A stretch of 13,367 nt of DNA from Acidobacteriota bacterium (GCA_021778815.1 JAJYBW010000041.1:1-13367); one strand, 5' to 3'. Counted from the stretch's first letter, positions 1 through 6,682 are shown. Translations and numbers: made by a program. The notes: generated by a model from the sequence alone, not told the origin.

Positions 1-219
1 GTCATAGATGGCAGCCGCTTCGCGCGCAATGCCGTAATGGTTCATGGCGTCGACGCGGTTGGTGGTGATGTCCATTTCCAAAAGCGAGCCATTGCCGGGT
101 CCTAGATCGAACACGCCGTCAACCGCGATTCCGCGCAGGGTGAGGTCGTCGGCGAGTTGGTGGTCGCTGACGGCAAGATGAGTCAAGTACGAGCGGAGCC
201 ACGTCGAAAGAATTTTCAT
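1..219 (-). CDS. pheT: Phenylalanyl-tRNA synthetase beta subunit, N-terminal part (cut by window edge)
   Basis: The visible 73 codons begin MKILSTWLRSYL and continue with LADDLTLRGIAVDG and the stretch LLEMDITTNRVDAMNHYGIARE. This is the typical opening of bacterial PheT (B1 domain, before the tRNA-binding insert). PheT joins PheS in an alpha2-beta2 enzyme that charges tRNA-Phe in the cytoplasm; the beta subunit carries editing and tRNA-binding domains, which lie outside this window. The ATG overlaps the pheS stop as ATGA (4-bp overlap at 216-219), so the two subunits are very probably translationally coupled in one operon. The rest of the gene lies to the left of position 1, so nothing can be said about its completeness. 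Confidence 0.95.
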   Translation of the reverse strand, partial: MKILSTWLRSYLTHLAVSDHQLADDLTLRGIAVDGVFDLGPGNGSLLEMDITTNRVDAMNHYGIAREAAAIYD

Positions 220-1319
220 GCGAACTGCTCCAGAAAGCGCATGTCTCCGGAGTAGAGCAGGCCGATGTCGCTGATGCCGTACTTCATCATCGCGATGCGA
301 TCGACTCCCATGCCGAAGGCGAACCCGGAAATTTTTTTCGGGTCATAGGCGGGCTGCTTGCCACGAACGAACTTAAAAACAGCGGGGTTGACCATGCCGC
401 AGCCCAGGAGTTCGATCCAGCCCGAGTGTTTGCACTTGCGGCAGCCTTTGCCGCCGCAGAAGATGCAACTGATCTGTACGTCGGCACTCGGTTCCGTGAA
501 GGGAAAGAATGACGGGAAGAAGCGGGTGCGCACGGCGGAGCCAAAGAGCTCCTTCATAGCGTGATCCAGTGTTCCTTTCAGGTCGCTGAAGGTAATGTTC
601 TCATCGACGCACAAGCCCTCCACCTGGTGAAAGATTGGAGAGTGCGTCGCATCGGCTGCATCGTTGCGATGAACTTTCCCGGGAATAACAATACGGACCG
701 GTGGGGGCTGGCGTTCCATGGTGCGAATCTGCACCGGGGAAGTATGGGTGCGAAGCAACAGGCGATCGCGAAGCGGCTTATTTTGCTGATTGGCGACAAC
801 CAGGGTGTCCTGCGTATCGCGGGCAGGGTGGTTCGGGGGAAAGTTGAGAGCCTCGAAATTGTAGTAGTCGGTTTCAACTTCGGGTCCAACGCCCACGGAG
901 TAGCCCATGTGCTCAAAGACGCGAACAATTTCGTGCATGGTGCGAATCAGCGGGTGCTCCGCGCCGAGCGTGGGGCGGATGCCGGGTAGCGTGATGTCGA
1001 TGGCGTCGGTGGGTGTCGTCGATGGAGCGAGGGTAGCGGGATCGGCTTCGAGGGCTTGCTCAATCTGCTGTTTGAGTTGATTGAAATGCTGCCCCAGGGA
1101 TTTGCGCGCTTCGGCAGGAGCACTTTTCAGCCAAACATCGCTGATGAGCTTGAGTCGGCCTTGCTTGCGGCCAAGCCAATAGAGACGAAACTGCTCACGA
1201 TCCTCGGATGTGCGGAGCCCCGCGGCCCGGCGTGCCACGTCGGCATTGAGGGCCTGAAACGCGGCTTCGAGATGCTGTGACTCGTAACTTTCTAATACAG
1301 GAATTTGCGAAGAAGACAT
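216..1319 (-). CDS. pheS: Phenylalanyl-tRNA synthetase alpha subunit
   Basis: This is the catalytic class II subunit of PheRS, which activates phenylalanine with ATP and loads tRNA-Phe. At 367 aa it is slightly longer than the usual 330-350. Residues 1-95 form the N-terminal helical arm, with the conserved GRKQGRLK. The core follows: GPEVETDYYNFEALNFPPNHPARD (class II motif 1 region, near 145-168), LLRTHTSPVQIR with HQVEGL (motif 2), and GFAFGMGVDRIAM (motif 3, near 332-344). Four cysteines in a CxxC-x4-CxxC arrangement (about 285-296) precede GWIELLGCGMVNP, as in many bacterial PheS. The start MSSSQIPVLESYE was chosen because PheS proteins normally begin close to this helix. An in-frame ATG at 1412 would add 31 low-complexity residues and run into the divergent gene. 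No clear Shine-Dalgarno is seen for either start. The gene is first in a pheS-pheT operon and ends in an ATGA overlap. Confidence 0.97.
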   Translation of the reverse strand: MSSSQIPVLESYESQHLEAAFQALNADVARRAAGLRTSEDREQFRLYWLGRKQGRLKLISDVWLKSAPAEARKSLGQHFNQLKQQIEQALEADPATLAPSTTPTDAIDITLPGIRPTLGAEHPLIRTMHEIVRVFEHMGYSVGVGPEVETDYYNFEALNFPPNHPARDTQDTLVVANQQNKPLRDRLLLRTHTSPVQIRTMERQPPPVRIVIPGKVHRNDAADATHSPIFHQVEGLCVDENITFSDLKGTLDHAMKELFGSAVRTRFFPSFFPFTEPSADVQISCIFCGGKGCRKCKHSGWIELLGCGMVNPAVFKFVRGKQPAYDPKKISGFAFGMGVDRIAMMKYGISDIGLLYSGDMRFLEQFA

Positions 1320-1429
1320 TGCTTTTGAGGATAAATGAGAGGAGGCCGGAATTCCGAGCCTGTGAACTGAAATCGGGTCCGAGGGTCGATGCTGTTGGGG
1401 AACCTTTGGCATTGTGGTTCAATAAGGAC

Positions 1430-1849
1430 GTGCAAAAGACATTGAGAATTTTGGTTGTTTTGTTGGCGGTTTTGGGAGCCGTGGTGTCGGCACTGGCGTT
1501 GCAGGTGCATTATTCCAACAAACTGGAGCCGTGCGATATTAATGCGCATTGGGATTGCGGAATCGTGAACCATAGCCGATATTCGTCAATCGCAGGTGTG
1601 CCGGTGGCCGCGGTTGGGATCGCAGGGTACTTGCTGATCGGCACACTGGCGCTGTTGCGGAAGAGGGACTGGACGTTCGCTGCGGCTGTGGCAGGACTTT
1701 GTTACGCGCTCTATCTTTCCCACGTGGAAGACTCGATTCTGCAGGTGTGGTGTCTGTACTGCGTCATTTCGCAGTGCCTTATTGCGTTGATCGTAATCTT
1801 CGCGGGCATTCAGCTGGCAGCTGGCCGAAAGCAACAAAGCACTCCCTGA
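1430..1849 (+). CDS. Vitamin K epoxide reductase (VKOR) family membrane protein
   Basis: This is a single-domain VKOR homologue of about 139 aa, expected to be a four-helix inner-membrane protein that passes electrons from periplasmic thiol oxidases to quinone, as DsbB does. Predicted helices lie near residues 5-27, 57-76, 81-100 and 106-131. The loop cysteines C35 and C43 (LEPC...DCG) and the Ser pair at 52-53 precede the WCLYC redox motif (C108, C111) at the start of the last helix; this set defines the family. There is no fused thioredoxin domain and no DsbA-like partner in the window. The start is uncertain: GTG at 1430 gives the compact family length but has AAGGA only one base upstream, and TTG at 1412 is possible with GGGG about ten bases upstream. 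In-frame codons further upstream overlap pheS. The gene runs against its neighbours, between rplT and pheS. Confidence 0.85.
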   Translation: MQKTLRILVVLLAVLGAVVSALALQVHYSNKLEPCDINAHWDCGIVNHSRYSSIAGVPVAAVGIAGYLLIGTLALLRKRDWTFAAAVAGLCYALYLSHVEDSILQVWCLYCVISQCLIALIVIFAGIQLAAGRKQQSTP

Positions 1850-1860
1850 GGAGTGCGTTG
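1831..1860 (-). terminator. Hairpin terminator downstream of rplT
   Basis: A perfect 7-bp stem GCACTCC / GGAGTGC (1839-1845 and 1850-1856) encloses the 4-nt loop 1846-1849. Read on the minus strand, the stem is followed by TTTGTTGC, a short T-rich tract, which fits a Rho-independent terminator for rpmI-rplT lying 28-57 bases past the rplT stop. CAAC (1832-1835) and GTTG (1857-1860) can extend the pairing across a 3-base bulge. The element overlaps the last codons and the TGA stop of the plus-strand VKOR gene. On the plus strand the stem is not followed by a T-run, so termination in that direction is less likely. Confidence 0.6.
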
Positions 1861-1887
1861 TCGGATATTGGAACGCGCTGGCTGGCG

Positions 1888-2256
1888 TTATGCAGCAGCG
1901 GTGCTGAGCGCGGTCTTTGCCTGAGTCGCAAGGGCGGTAAATCCTGCGGGATCTTTAGCGGCGATATCGGCCAGAACCTTGCGGTCCAGCTCGATCCCGG
2001 CCAGCTTGAGCCCATGGATCAATTGCGAATAGCTGATGCCATTCAGCTTAGCGGCGGCGCCGATGCGGACAATCCAAAGCGAACGGAACTGGCGCTTCTT
2101 CTCACGGCGGCCGCGATAGGCGAATTTAAGCCCACGCTCGACGGCCTCTTCGGCAGCCTGATACAGCTTGGACTTTGTGAGGAAGTAGCCGCTGGCGCGC
2201 TTGAGAATTTTCTTGCGATATTCTTTGCGTTTGTTGCCACGTTTGACGCGAGGCAT
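1888..2256 (-). CDS. rplT: 50S ribosomal protein L20
   Basis: L20 is a primary rRNA-binding protein that is needed early in assembly of the 50S subunit. The 122-residue product starts MPRVKRGNKRKEYRKK and contains KRASGYFLTKSKLYQAAEEA, YRGRREKKRQFRSLWIVRI and GISYSQLIHGLK, which are hallmark L20 segments; the length is normal. The start is fixed by an AAGGAG nine bases upstream (2266-2271), and an in-frame extension back to 2340 has no L20 similarity. L20 is a translational self-regulator in several bacteria. Here the 169-bp gap back to rpmI is long for this pair and holds palindromes, so autoregulation is conceivable but not shown. The alanine-rich tail is slightly longer than in short homologues. 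Confidence 0.98.
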   Translation of the reverse strand: MPRVKRGNKRKEYRKKILKRASGYFLTKSKLYQAAEEAVERGLKFAYRGRREKKRQFRSLWIVRIGAAAKLNGISYSQLIHGLKLAGIELDRKVLADIAAKDPAGFTALATQAKTALSTAAA

Positions 2257-2265
2257 GGTTGAAAT

Positions 2266-2271
2266 CTCCTT
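2266..2271 (-). promoter_or_regulatory. Ribosome binding site of rplT
   Basis: On the minus strand this reads AAGGAG, nine bases before the ATG at 2256. It decides the rplT start against the longer in-frame opening at 2340, which would add 28 unrelated residues. Confidence 0.85.
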
Positions 2272-2407
2272 TTTGCGTTTCGTTATGCGGCTGGAGGGAG
2301 GAGTCGCCGGCCCGAGGCCTGCGCTGGATACCCTCTTCACTCGCTTCTTGCTCTGATCTTTCTCGGAAGGATTAGCTCCGGGAGCCTCGAACGCTTTCGG
2401 GCCCTAA

Positions 2408-2421
2408 CTCGCCATGGCGAG
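2408..2421. repeat. 14-bp perfect palindrome in the rpmI-rplT spacer
   Basis: CTCGCCATGGCGAG reads identically on both strands and begins four bases after the rpmI stop codon. In RNA it can form a 5-bp stem with a CATG loop. A second small dyad, GCTCC-G-GGAGC, lies at 2375-2385. Neither has a T-run, so they do not look like intrinsic terminators. They may be mRNA processing or L20-type regulatory structures, or chance in GC-rich DNA. Confidence 0.5.
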
Positions 2422-2425
2422 CCGA

Positions 2426-2623
2426 TCAGGCGTACGGAATCATGCGCAACACCTTGGGCAGGTCGGCATCCGAAACCATTGCAGATGCGGCGAGATGCCG
2501 CTTGGTCTTGGTAGCTTTCGAGGTAAGGATATGCCGCATGAAGGCCTGGCCGCGCTTGACTCGACCGCTTCCGGTCTTTTTAAAGCGCTTGGCCGCACCT
2601 TTGTGGGTCTTTAATTTCGGCAT
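2426..2623 (-). CDS. rpmI: 50S ribosomal protein L35
   Basis: L35 is a small, basic 50S subunit protein. The 65-aa product starts MPKLKTHKGAAKRFKKTGSG and carries GRVKRGQAFMRHILTSKATKTKRHL, both diagnostic of L35, at the normal length. An upstream in-frame codon at 2638 would add only five residues outside the family consensus, so the MPKLK start is preferred even though only a weak GGA-type ribosome binding site precedes it. It is the first gene of a probable rpmI-rplT transcript. The frequent upstream partner infC is absent; the neighbour there is glgP. Confidence 0.97.
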   Translation of the reverse strand: MPKLKTHKGAAKRFKKTGSGRVKRGQAFMRHILTSKATKTKRHLAASAMVSDADLPKVLRMIPYA

Positions 2624-2662
2624 GGTAATTCCAATCAAAATAACAGTTTTACGGCTTCGATC

Positions 2663-2668
2663 AGTATA
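2663..2668 (-). promoter_or_regulatory. Candidate -10 box for rpmI-rplT
   Basis: The minus strand carries TATACT about 40 bases upstream of the rpmI ATG, matching TATAAT at 5 of 6 positions. No good -35 hexamer is present at the right distance. The site would give a leader of roughly 30 nt. It lies in the 122-bp gap after the glgP stop, which otherwise shows only a small GAGAG/CTCTC dyad near 2709-2722. Confidence 0.4.
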
Positions 2669-2745
2669 CGTGAGTCGAGTCGGAAGTGCGAGCCAAACCT
2701 GGTGAGTGGAGAGCGCACTCTCAATCTGGAATCAGTGAACCCGGC

Positions 2746-4521
2746 TTAGCGGGTCAGGACAAGCTCAGGCTGGAATTTTCGGCGAAGTGGGGCATCTCCG
2801 GGGAAATATGCGTTGGTGACGTACTGGTAGAGCATTCGGTGGGTGTTGAAGAAGGAGCCGTTGATGGCCATGGCCATGCGCATAATCTCGGCCCAGCGGT
2901 CCGGGTAGTGGTAGAAGAGGGGAAGAATCTCGTCCTCGAGTTTTTCATAGAGAGATTCGGCCTCTTGCGCCTCGTCGTCAGATTCGGCGATGGCCCAGCC
3001 GGTTGCACCTTCGATGCAGCCCTCAATCCACCAGCCGTCGAGGGTGCTGAGGCTAGGAACGCCGTTCATGGCGGCCTTCATCCCGCTGGTTCCGGAGGCT
3101 TCGTAGGGGCGGCGGGGAGTATTGAGCCAGAGGTCTGCGCCTGCGGTCAGGATGGCTCCCAGGTCCCACTCATAATTTTCAAGATAGACAATGCGGATTT
3201 GGTCCGAGTTGAGCTGTGCGCTGGCTTCGATTACGTGATGGATGATGGCTTTACCCACCTGGTCATGGGGATGGGCTTTGCCTGCGTAGACAATCTGGAT
3301 GCCGCCATATTCCTCCGCCAATCGGTTGAGGCGGGCGGGATCCGCAAACAGCATGTCCGCGCGTTTGTAGGCAGCCGCGCGGCGGGCAAATCCTATGGTG
3401 AAAATGCCCTCTTGAAGTGTGACGCCGACGCGTTCTCGAACTGTATCGATGAGCTTGCGCTTGGCGTCCAGGTGTCGGCTCCGAATCTCGCTGGGGGCGA
3501 TACCGATGGCGAAGCGGAGGTAGAGATTATCGCGTCGCCAACTCGAAACCTTTTCGTCGAGCAATGCCTGCAAAGACGGCTGAATCCAGGTGGCTGCATG
3601 GACGCCGTTGGTGATGGCCTGGACAGAATATTCGGGAAACATTTCGCGCGATACTCGGCCATGCTGCATGGCGACTCCGTTGACATAGCGGGAAAAGCGC
3701 AGCGCGACGTAGGTCATGTTCAACATGCCGTCGTGACAACAGCCAAACTTCTCGAGTGCTTCGGTCCGTTCGTCGCCCAGAACCTGGCGCGCCTGATCGA
3801 GAGAGAACCGGTCGTGGCCGGCAGGAACCGGTGTGTGGGTGGTGAAGACACACTGAGCCCGAACTGCATCCAGGTTATTTTGGGTCGCGTCCAGCAGATT
3901 GCCATCGGCGACCTGTTGCTCCAGCAGGCCGATGGTTAGCAACGAGGCATGACCTTCATTCATGTGATAGACGGCAGGCTGGCAGCCCAAGGCGGACAGG
4001 ATTTCGATTCCGCCGATGCCAAGGACCGTCTCCTGACACAACCGGTAGAAGGTATCTCCGCCGTAGAGATGGTCTGTCAGCTGACGATCCCAACCGTCAT
4101 TGGGTTCAAGATCGGTATCGAGGAAAATCACAGGGACGATGTGGCCATCGACGCCGACAATATCTTTGCGCCAGGCGCGAACCATGACTGGACGCCCTTG
4201 AATGGTAATCGCGGCTAAGGGTTCAAGCGGCTGCAGGAGAGTCTCCGGCTTCCATGGCTCGTCTTCTTCGGTTTGCACGCCGTCGGCATTCAAATGCTGG
4301 TGGAAGTATCCTTTTCGATGCAGCAGCGTGACAGCGGCCAAGGGAAGGCCAGTATCAGCCGCGGATCGGAGCGTGTCTCCGGCCAGAACTCCCAAGCCAC
4401 CGCTATAGGTGGGCATGTCGGGAGCGACAGCAATTTCCATGGAAAAATAAGCGATTTGAATTCGCTTCCAATCGTCGCGAGATGTCTCCGACGCCAAATC
4501 CGGTTGGCCGTTAAGTGCCAT
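2746..4521 (-). CDS. glgP: Alpha-glucan (glycogen) phosphorylase, short form, GT35 family
   Basis: The enzyme cleaves terminal alpha-1,4 glucose units of glycogen or maltodextrin with phosphate, giving glucose 1-phosphate, with PLP as cofactor. The 591-aa product has the N-terminal YFSMEIA and PTYSGGLGVLAGDTLRSAAD block (25-55), YHMNEGHA in the middle, FTTHTPVPAGHDRF, the RRAAAYKRADMLF segment, and the PLP site EASGTSGMK with the Schiff-base lysine at about residue 482, followed by NGVPSLSTLDGWW. This length and these blocks match the compact bacterial alpha-glucan phosphorylase group and not the roughly 800-residue E. coli/muscle type. AGAGG four bases before the ATG supports the start. A promoter-like TATAAA lies just upstream. 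No other glycogen genes are in the window, so it appears to be transcribed alone. True substrate preference (glycogen versus maltodextrin) cannot be told. Confidence 0.95.
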   Translation of the reverse strand: MALNGQPDLASETSRDDWKRIQIAYFSMEIAVAPDMPTYSGGLGVLAGDTLRSAADTGLPLAAVTLLHRKGYFHQHLNADGVQTEEDEPWKPETLLQPLEPLAAITIQGRPVMVRAWRKDIVGVDGHIVPVIFLDTDLEPNDGWDRQLTDHLYGGDTFYRLCQETVLGIGGIEILSALGCQPAVYHMNEGHASLLTIGLLEQQVADGNLLDATQNNLDAVRAQCVFTTHTPVPAGHDRFSLDQARQVLGDERTEALEKFGCCHDGMLNMTYVALRFSRYVNGVAMQHGRVSREMFPEYSVQAITNGVHAATWIQPSLQALLDEKVSSWRRDNLYLRFAIGIAPSEIRSRHLDAKRKLIDTVRERVGVTLQEGIFTIGFARRAAAYKRADMLFADPARLNRLAEEYGGIQIVYAGKAHPHDQVGKAIIHHVIEASAQLNSDQIRIVYLENYEWDLGAILTAGADLWLNTPRRPYEASGTSGMKAAMNGVPSLSTLDGWWIEGCIEGATGWAIAESDDEAQEAESLYEKLEDEILPLFYHYPDRWAEIMRMAMAINGSFFNTHRMLYQYVTNAYFPGDAPLRRKFQPELVLTR

Positions 4522-4548
4522 TCAACCTCTGTTTCCCGTGGGGTAGAG

Positions 4549-4577
4549 TTTATATTTGTTCTCCCAGCGGGAGACAG
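4549..4577 (-). promoter_or_regulatory. Candidate glgP promoter with embedded inverted repeat
   Basis: On the minus strand a -10-like TATAAA (4549-4554) lies 27 bases before the glgP ATG, with a weak -35-like CTGTCT 17 bases further upstream (4572-4577). The perfect dyad TCTCCC-AGC-GGGAGA (4560-4574, plus-strand reading) fills the spacer and touches the -35, the usual place for a repressor operator. Promoter strength and regulator are unknown. Confidence 0.4.
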
Positions 4578-4630
4578 ACCCATACACGCATCGCGTCGGA
4601 ACAGCATCGGTTCAGTCAGAGTTTTCATGA

Positions 4631-4732
4631 GGCGGTAAAATCGCAGCGAAACGACTCTACTTGTGCGATGCCTCCGACAAGGATCGCTACATGGAATATT
4701 ATCAGTCCGCTCCGGAGAAGATGAATATCTAA
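4631..4732 (+). other. 33-codon open stretch with protein-like composition, no clear start
   Basis: Between the TGA at 4628-4630 and the TAA at 4730-4732 the plus strand reads in one frame as a polar peptide containing AAKRLYLCDASDKDRYMEYY and ending SAPEKMNI. The Tyr/Asp/Lys/Glu-rich mix looks more like real protein than a random GC-rich frame. The only ATG lies near its end (4691), and a TTG at 4661 lacks a ribosome binding site. It could be the tail of a decayed gene, a tiny gene with a rare start, or chance. I do not recognise it. The rest of the 268-bp gap 4522-4789 holds the glgP promoter region and nothing else I can name. Confidence 0.2.
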
Positions 4733-4789
4733 CGAGGCACAGTTGCTGGGTTTAATTCGTTCTGGTGTGGGACGGGTTTGCCAGGCTGT

Positions 4790-6175
4790 CTAGGTTATGG
4801 TGTTCACGGCAGTTAGAACTTCCTGGCCTGCAGCCTCAATCCTTTCCCAGATGGCATCGATCCAGGCCAGGTGTTCGGACTTCATCAGCACGGAACGAAG
4901 ACACAGTACCTGGGCAGGTCCGGGGGCAACTTTGGCGGACGTAAGCCAGGTATTTGCTGGGAAAAAGGATTGAGGAAGATGCACCAATGCGAGGTGCAGA
5001 TTCCGACGTGCAGCGGCGTCGAACAGAGCGCGTGCTTTGGCAGAACTCTCTTCGGGTGTGGAACCCCGAATAGCCCAGACGACAATATCCAACTCAGGCT
5101 GGATGGGGGCGATAAACATGGCTGAGGCGTGTAAACGGCGATAAAGTTCGAGCGCAGCCAAACGGCACGACTGCAACATTCCGGAGAATTCTCCTCCTCG
5201 GATTAAGGGCAACGCGCGTTGTGTTGCCCAGAGGGCCACGGCAGACGCGCCAGCGCGAGAACATTCCAGAGTGATTTCGCCAAGATGCAGTTGATCTGAG
5301 GTGAAGTAGGTATAGGGGGAATCGTGCTTATAAAAGCGGCCGACCGAGGGGTCGCGAAACAGCACGCACCCGCAGCCGTAGGGCTGAAGGCCATGTTTGT
5401 GCGGATCGACGACGACGGAGTCGACTGCGGTCAGGGCGGCAAACGAATCCGCCGTCTCTGCGTCTAAGTTTGTAGCCAAGGTGAAATACCCGCCGTAGGC
5501 GGCGTCCGCGTGGATGCGGAATCCATAGCGGTCGCGCAAGGCCAGGATTTCTGGTAGTGGATCGACAGCTCCAAGCGCGGTGGTTCCAAGAGTCACAACG
5601 ACCGTGCCGACGTCGCCCTTTTGGATCCTGGATTCCAGAACGGTTAGGTCGAGTCTGCCTTGTGGGTCAGTCGCGACTGAATCAAAGGGTAGTTGGAGAA
5701 CGCTGCTGATACGACGATGGGTGTAATGCGCCTGCTCGGAGGCGAGGATGGTTTTACCGGGATGAAGCTGGCCGGCAATCCAAAGGGCTTCCAGGTTGGC
5801 AAAGGTACCTCCACTGGTGAGGTGGCCGAGATGGGTAGCCCACGTAAACATGGTGGCGAGCCCTTGAACAGCCTCAATTTCCATTTCAGAGCTGGCGCGG
5901 CCGCCATCGAGGGCATGGTTGTTGGGATTGATCCAAGTGGCAAGCGCGTAAGCGGCACGAGCGATAGGGTGGGGCGGCTTGAGCATCTGGCCAGCGTACA
6001 AGGGGTGGAAATAGGGGTAATTCTCGCGGAGGCGGGTTGCTGTTTCCTGCAGCACAGCCAGCATCGCGGAGTCGTCGATGGAGGGCGAGTCGGTGGGGGG
6101 CAGAGAGGTGAAGCCTTCCGCGAGGGTAGGAAGGGCGCTTCGGATCCAGGCGATCGATAGCTCCTCAAATTTCAT
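4790..6175 (-). CDS. PLP-dependent group II amino-acid decarboxylase family protein
   Basis: The product (461 aa from ATG 6175) belongs to the aromatic-L-amino-acid/glutamate decarboxylase fold-type I family. From the chosen start, visible motifs are NYPYFHPLYAG (51-61), the HLGHLTSGGTFANLEAL block (115-131), the cofactor-stacking histidine in SEQAHY (about H150), HADAAYGGYF with the PLP-binding Asp (about D224), and VDPHKHGLQPYGCG with the Schiff-base lysine at about K260. All expected catalytic residues are present, so an active enzyme is likely. The substrate (aromatic amino acid, glutamate, aspartate or diaminobutyrate) cannot be read from the sequence. Start choice is weak: ATG 6175 and ATG 6190 both lack a Shine-Dalgarno, and the open frame runs back to 6352, into the cspA leader. 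It stands alone, divergent from cspA; 6176-6297 shows no gene. Confidence 0.87.
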   Translation of the reverse strand: MKFEELSIAWIRSALPTLAEGFTSLPPTDSPSIDDSAMLAVLQETATRLRENYPYFHPLYAGQMLKPPHPIARAAYALATWINPNNHALDGGRASSEMEIEAVQGLATMFTWATHLGHLTSGGTFANLEALWIAGQLHPGKTILASEQAHYTHRRISSVLQLPFDSVATDPQGRLDLTVLESRIQKGDVGTVVVTLGTTALGAVDPLPEILALRDRYGFRIHADAAYGGYFTLATNLDAETADSFAALTAVDSVVVDPHKHGLQPYGCGCVLFRDPSVGRFYKHDSPYTYFTSDQLHLGEITLECSRAGASAVALWATQRALPLIRGGEFSGMLQSCRLAALELYRRLHASAMFIAPIQPELDIVVWAIRGSTPEESSAKARALFDAAARRNLHLALVHLPQSFFPANTWLTSAKVAPGPAQVLCLRSVLMKSEHLAWIDAIWERIEAAGQEVLTAVNTIT

Positions 6176-6297
6176 GCCGTCAGCCAGCATAACGCATGAA
6201 GGTTGAGGGAGTTGGGCAGGAATGCTGAGGTGGGGAAGCGGCGGAAAGTACTGAGCCTCCCCTAACCTGCATTTTTTTCTTGCATTTGGCGAAAATC

Positions 6298-6306
6298 TGG
6301 TACACT
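6298..6306 (+). promoter_or_regulatory. Extended -10 promoter of the cold-shock gene
   Basis: TGGTACACT matches an extended -10 element (TGn followed by TAnnnT). A weak -35-like TTGCAT lies 15 bases upstream (6280-6285). Transcription from about 6313 would give a leader of roughly 110 nt before the ATG at 6426. Such long leaders are typical of csp genes. The leader includes a GTTC-GAATA-GAAC hairpin (6315-6327). Confidence 0.5.
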
Positions 6307-6425
6307 GAGCCTGCGTTCGAATAGAACCGGGCAGTTGTAGACTTTGCCCCAAAGCACAAGATTCTGCTAGTAGTCGCTCCGATTCCCTTCAGCGTAATTC
6401 AAATCGATTAGGAAATAAGATTCAA

Positions 6426-6626
6426 ATGGAACAAGGTACAGTAAAGTGGTTTAACGACGCGAAGGGCTTTGGCTTTATCTCGCGCCAGAATGGCGAAGAT
6501 GTTTTTGTGCATTACTCTGCGATCAATTCAAACGGATTCAAGAGTTTGCAAGAAGGCCAAGCCGTGCAATTCAACGTTGTGAAGGGACCGAAGGGCTGGC
6601 AAGCTGCTGATGTTCAGCCGCTGTAG
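6426..6626 (+). CDS. cspA: Cold-shock domain protein (CspA family)
   Basis: This 66-aa protein is a single OB-fold cold-shock domain that binds single-stranded RNA/DNA and melts mRNA structure in the cytoplasm. It starts MEQGTVKWFNDAKGFGFI: K13-I18 is the RNP1-like KGFGFI and VFVHY (26-30) is RNP2, followed by QEGQAVQFNVVKGPKGWQA, the standard closing strands. The length is normal. AGGA lies 12 bases before the ATG (6410-6413). The gene has its own extended -10 promoter, a long leader and a strong terminator, so it is a monocistronic unit. The long leader suggests post-transcriptional, temperature-sensitive control as in other csp mRNAs. An 8-bp direct repeat, ATTCAAAT, flanks the ribosome binding site. 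Whether expression is cold-induced or constitutive cannot be told; the symbol means family only. Confidence 0.98.
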   Translation: MEQGTVKWFNDAKGFGFISRQNGEDVFVHYSAINSNGFKSLQEGQAVQFNVVKGPKGWQAADVQPL

Positions 6627-6648
6627 GAGCGAGCGCTAGGTTTTAGAC

Positions 6649-6682
6649 AAAAAAAGGCAGAGGAGAAATCCTCTGCCTTTTT
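6649..6682. terminator. Bidirectional Rho-independent terminator between cspA and ridA
   Basis: A perfect 9-bp stem GGCAGAGGA / TCCTCTGCC (6656-6664, 6669-6677) with a GAAA loop is preceded by seven A and followed by TTTTT (6678-6682). It therefore has a T-tract on both strands and can end cspA transcripts on the plus strand and ridA transcripts on the minus strand. It lies 22 bases after the cspA stop. Confidence 0.95.

Noticed and set aside
1320..1412. Longer pheS start at 1412
   Set aside because: The extra 31 residues are low complexity, have no PheS similarity or ribosome binding site, and would overlap the VKOR start region.
2686..3939. 417-codon plus-strand open frame opposite glgP
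   Set aside because: It lies wholly antisense to a phosphorylase with intact motifs, shows no recognisable domain, and is the kind of long shadow frame that GC-rich codon use produces.
6176..6352. Longer decarboxylase start at 6352
   Set aside because: It would run through the cspA promoter and leader, and the added 59 residues show no family motif.
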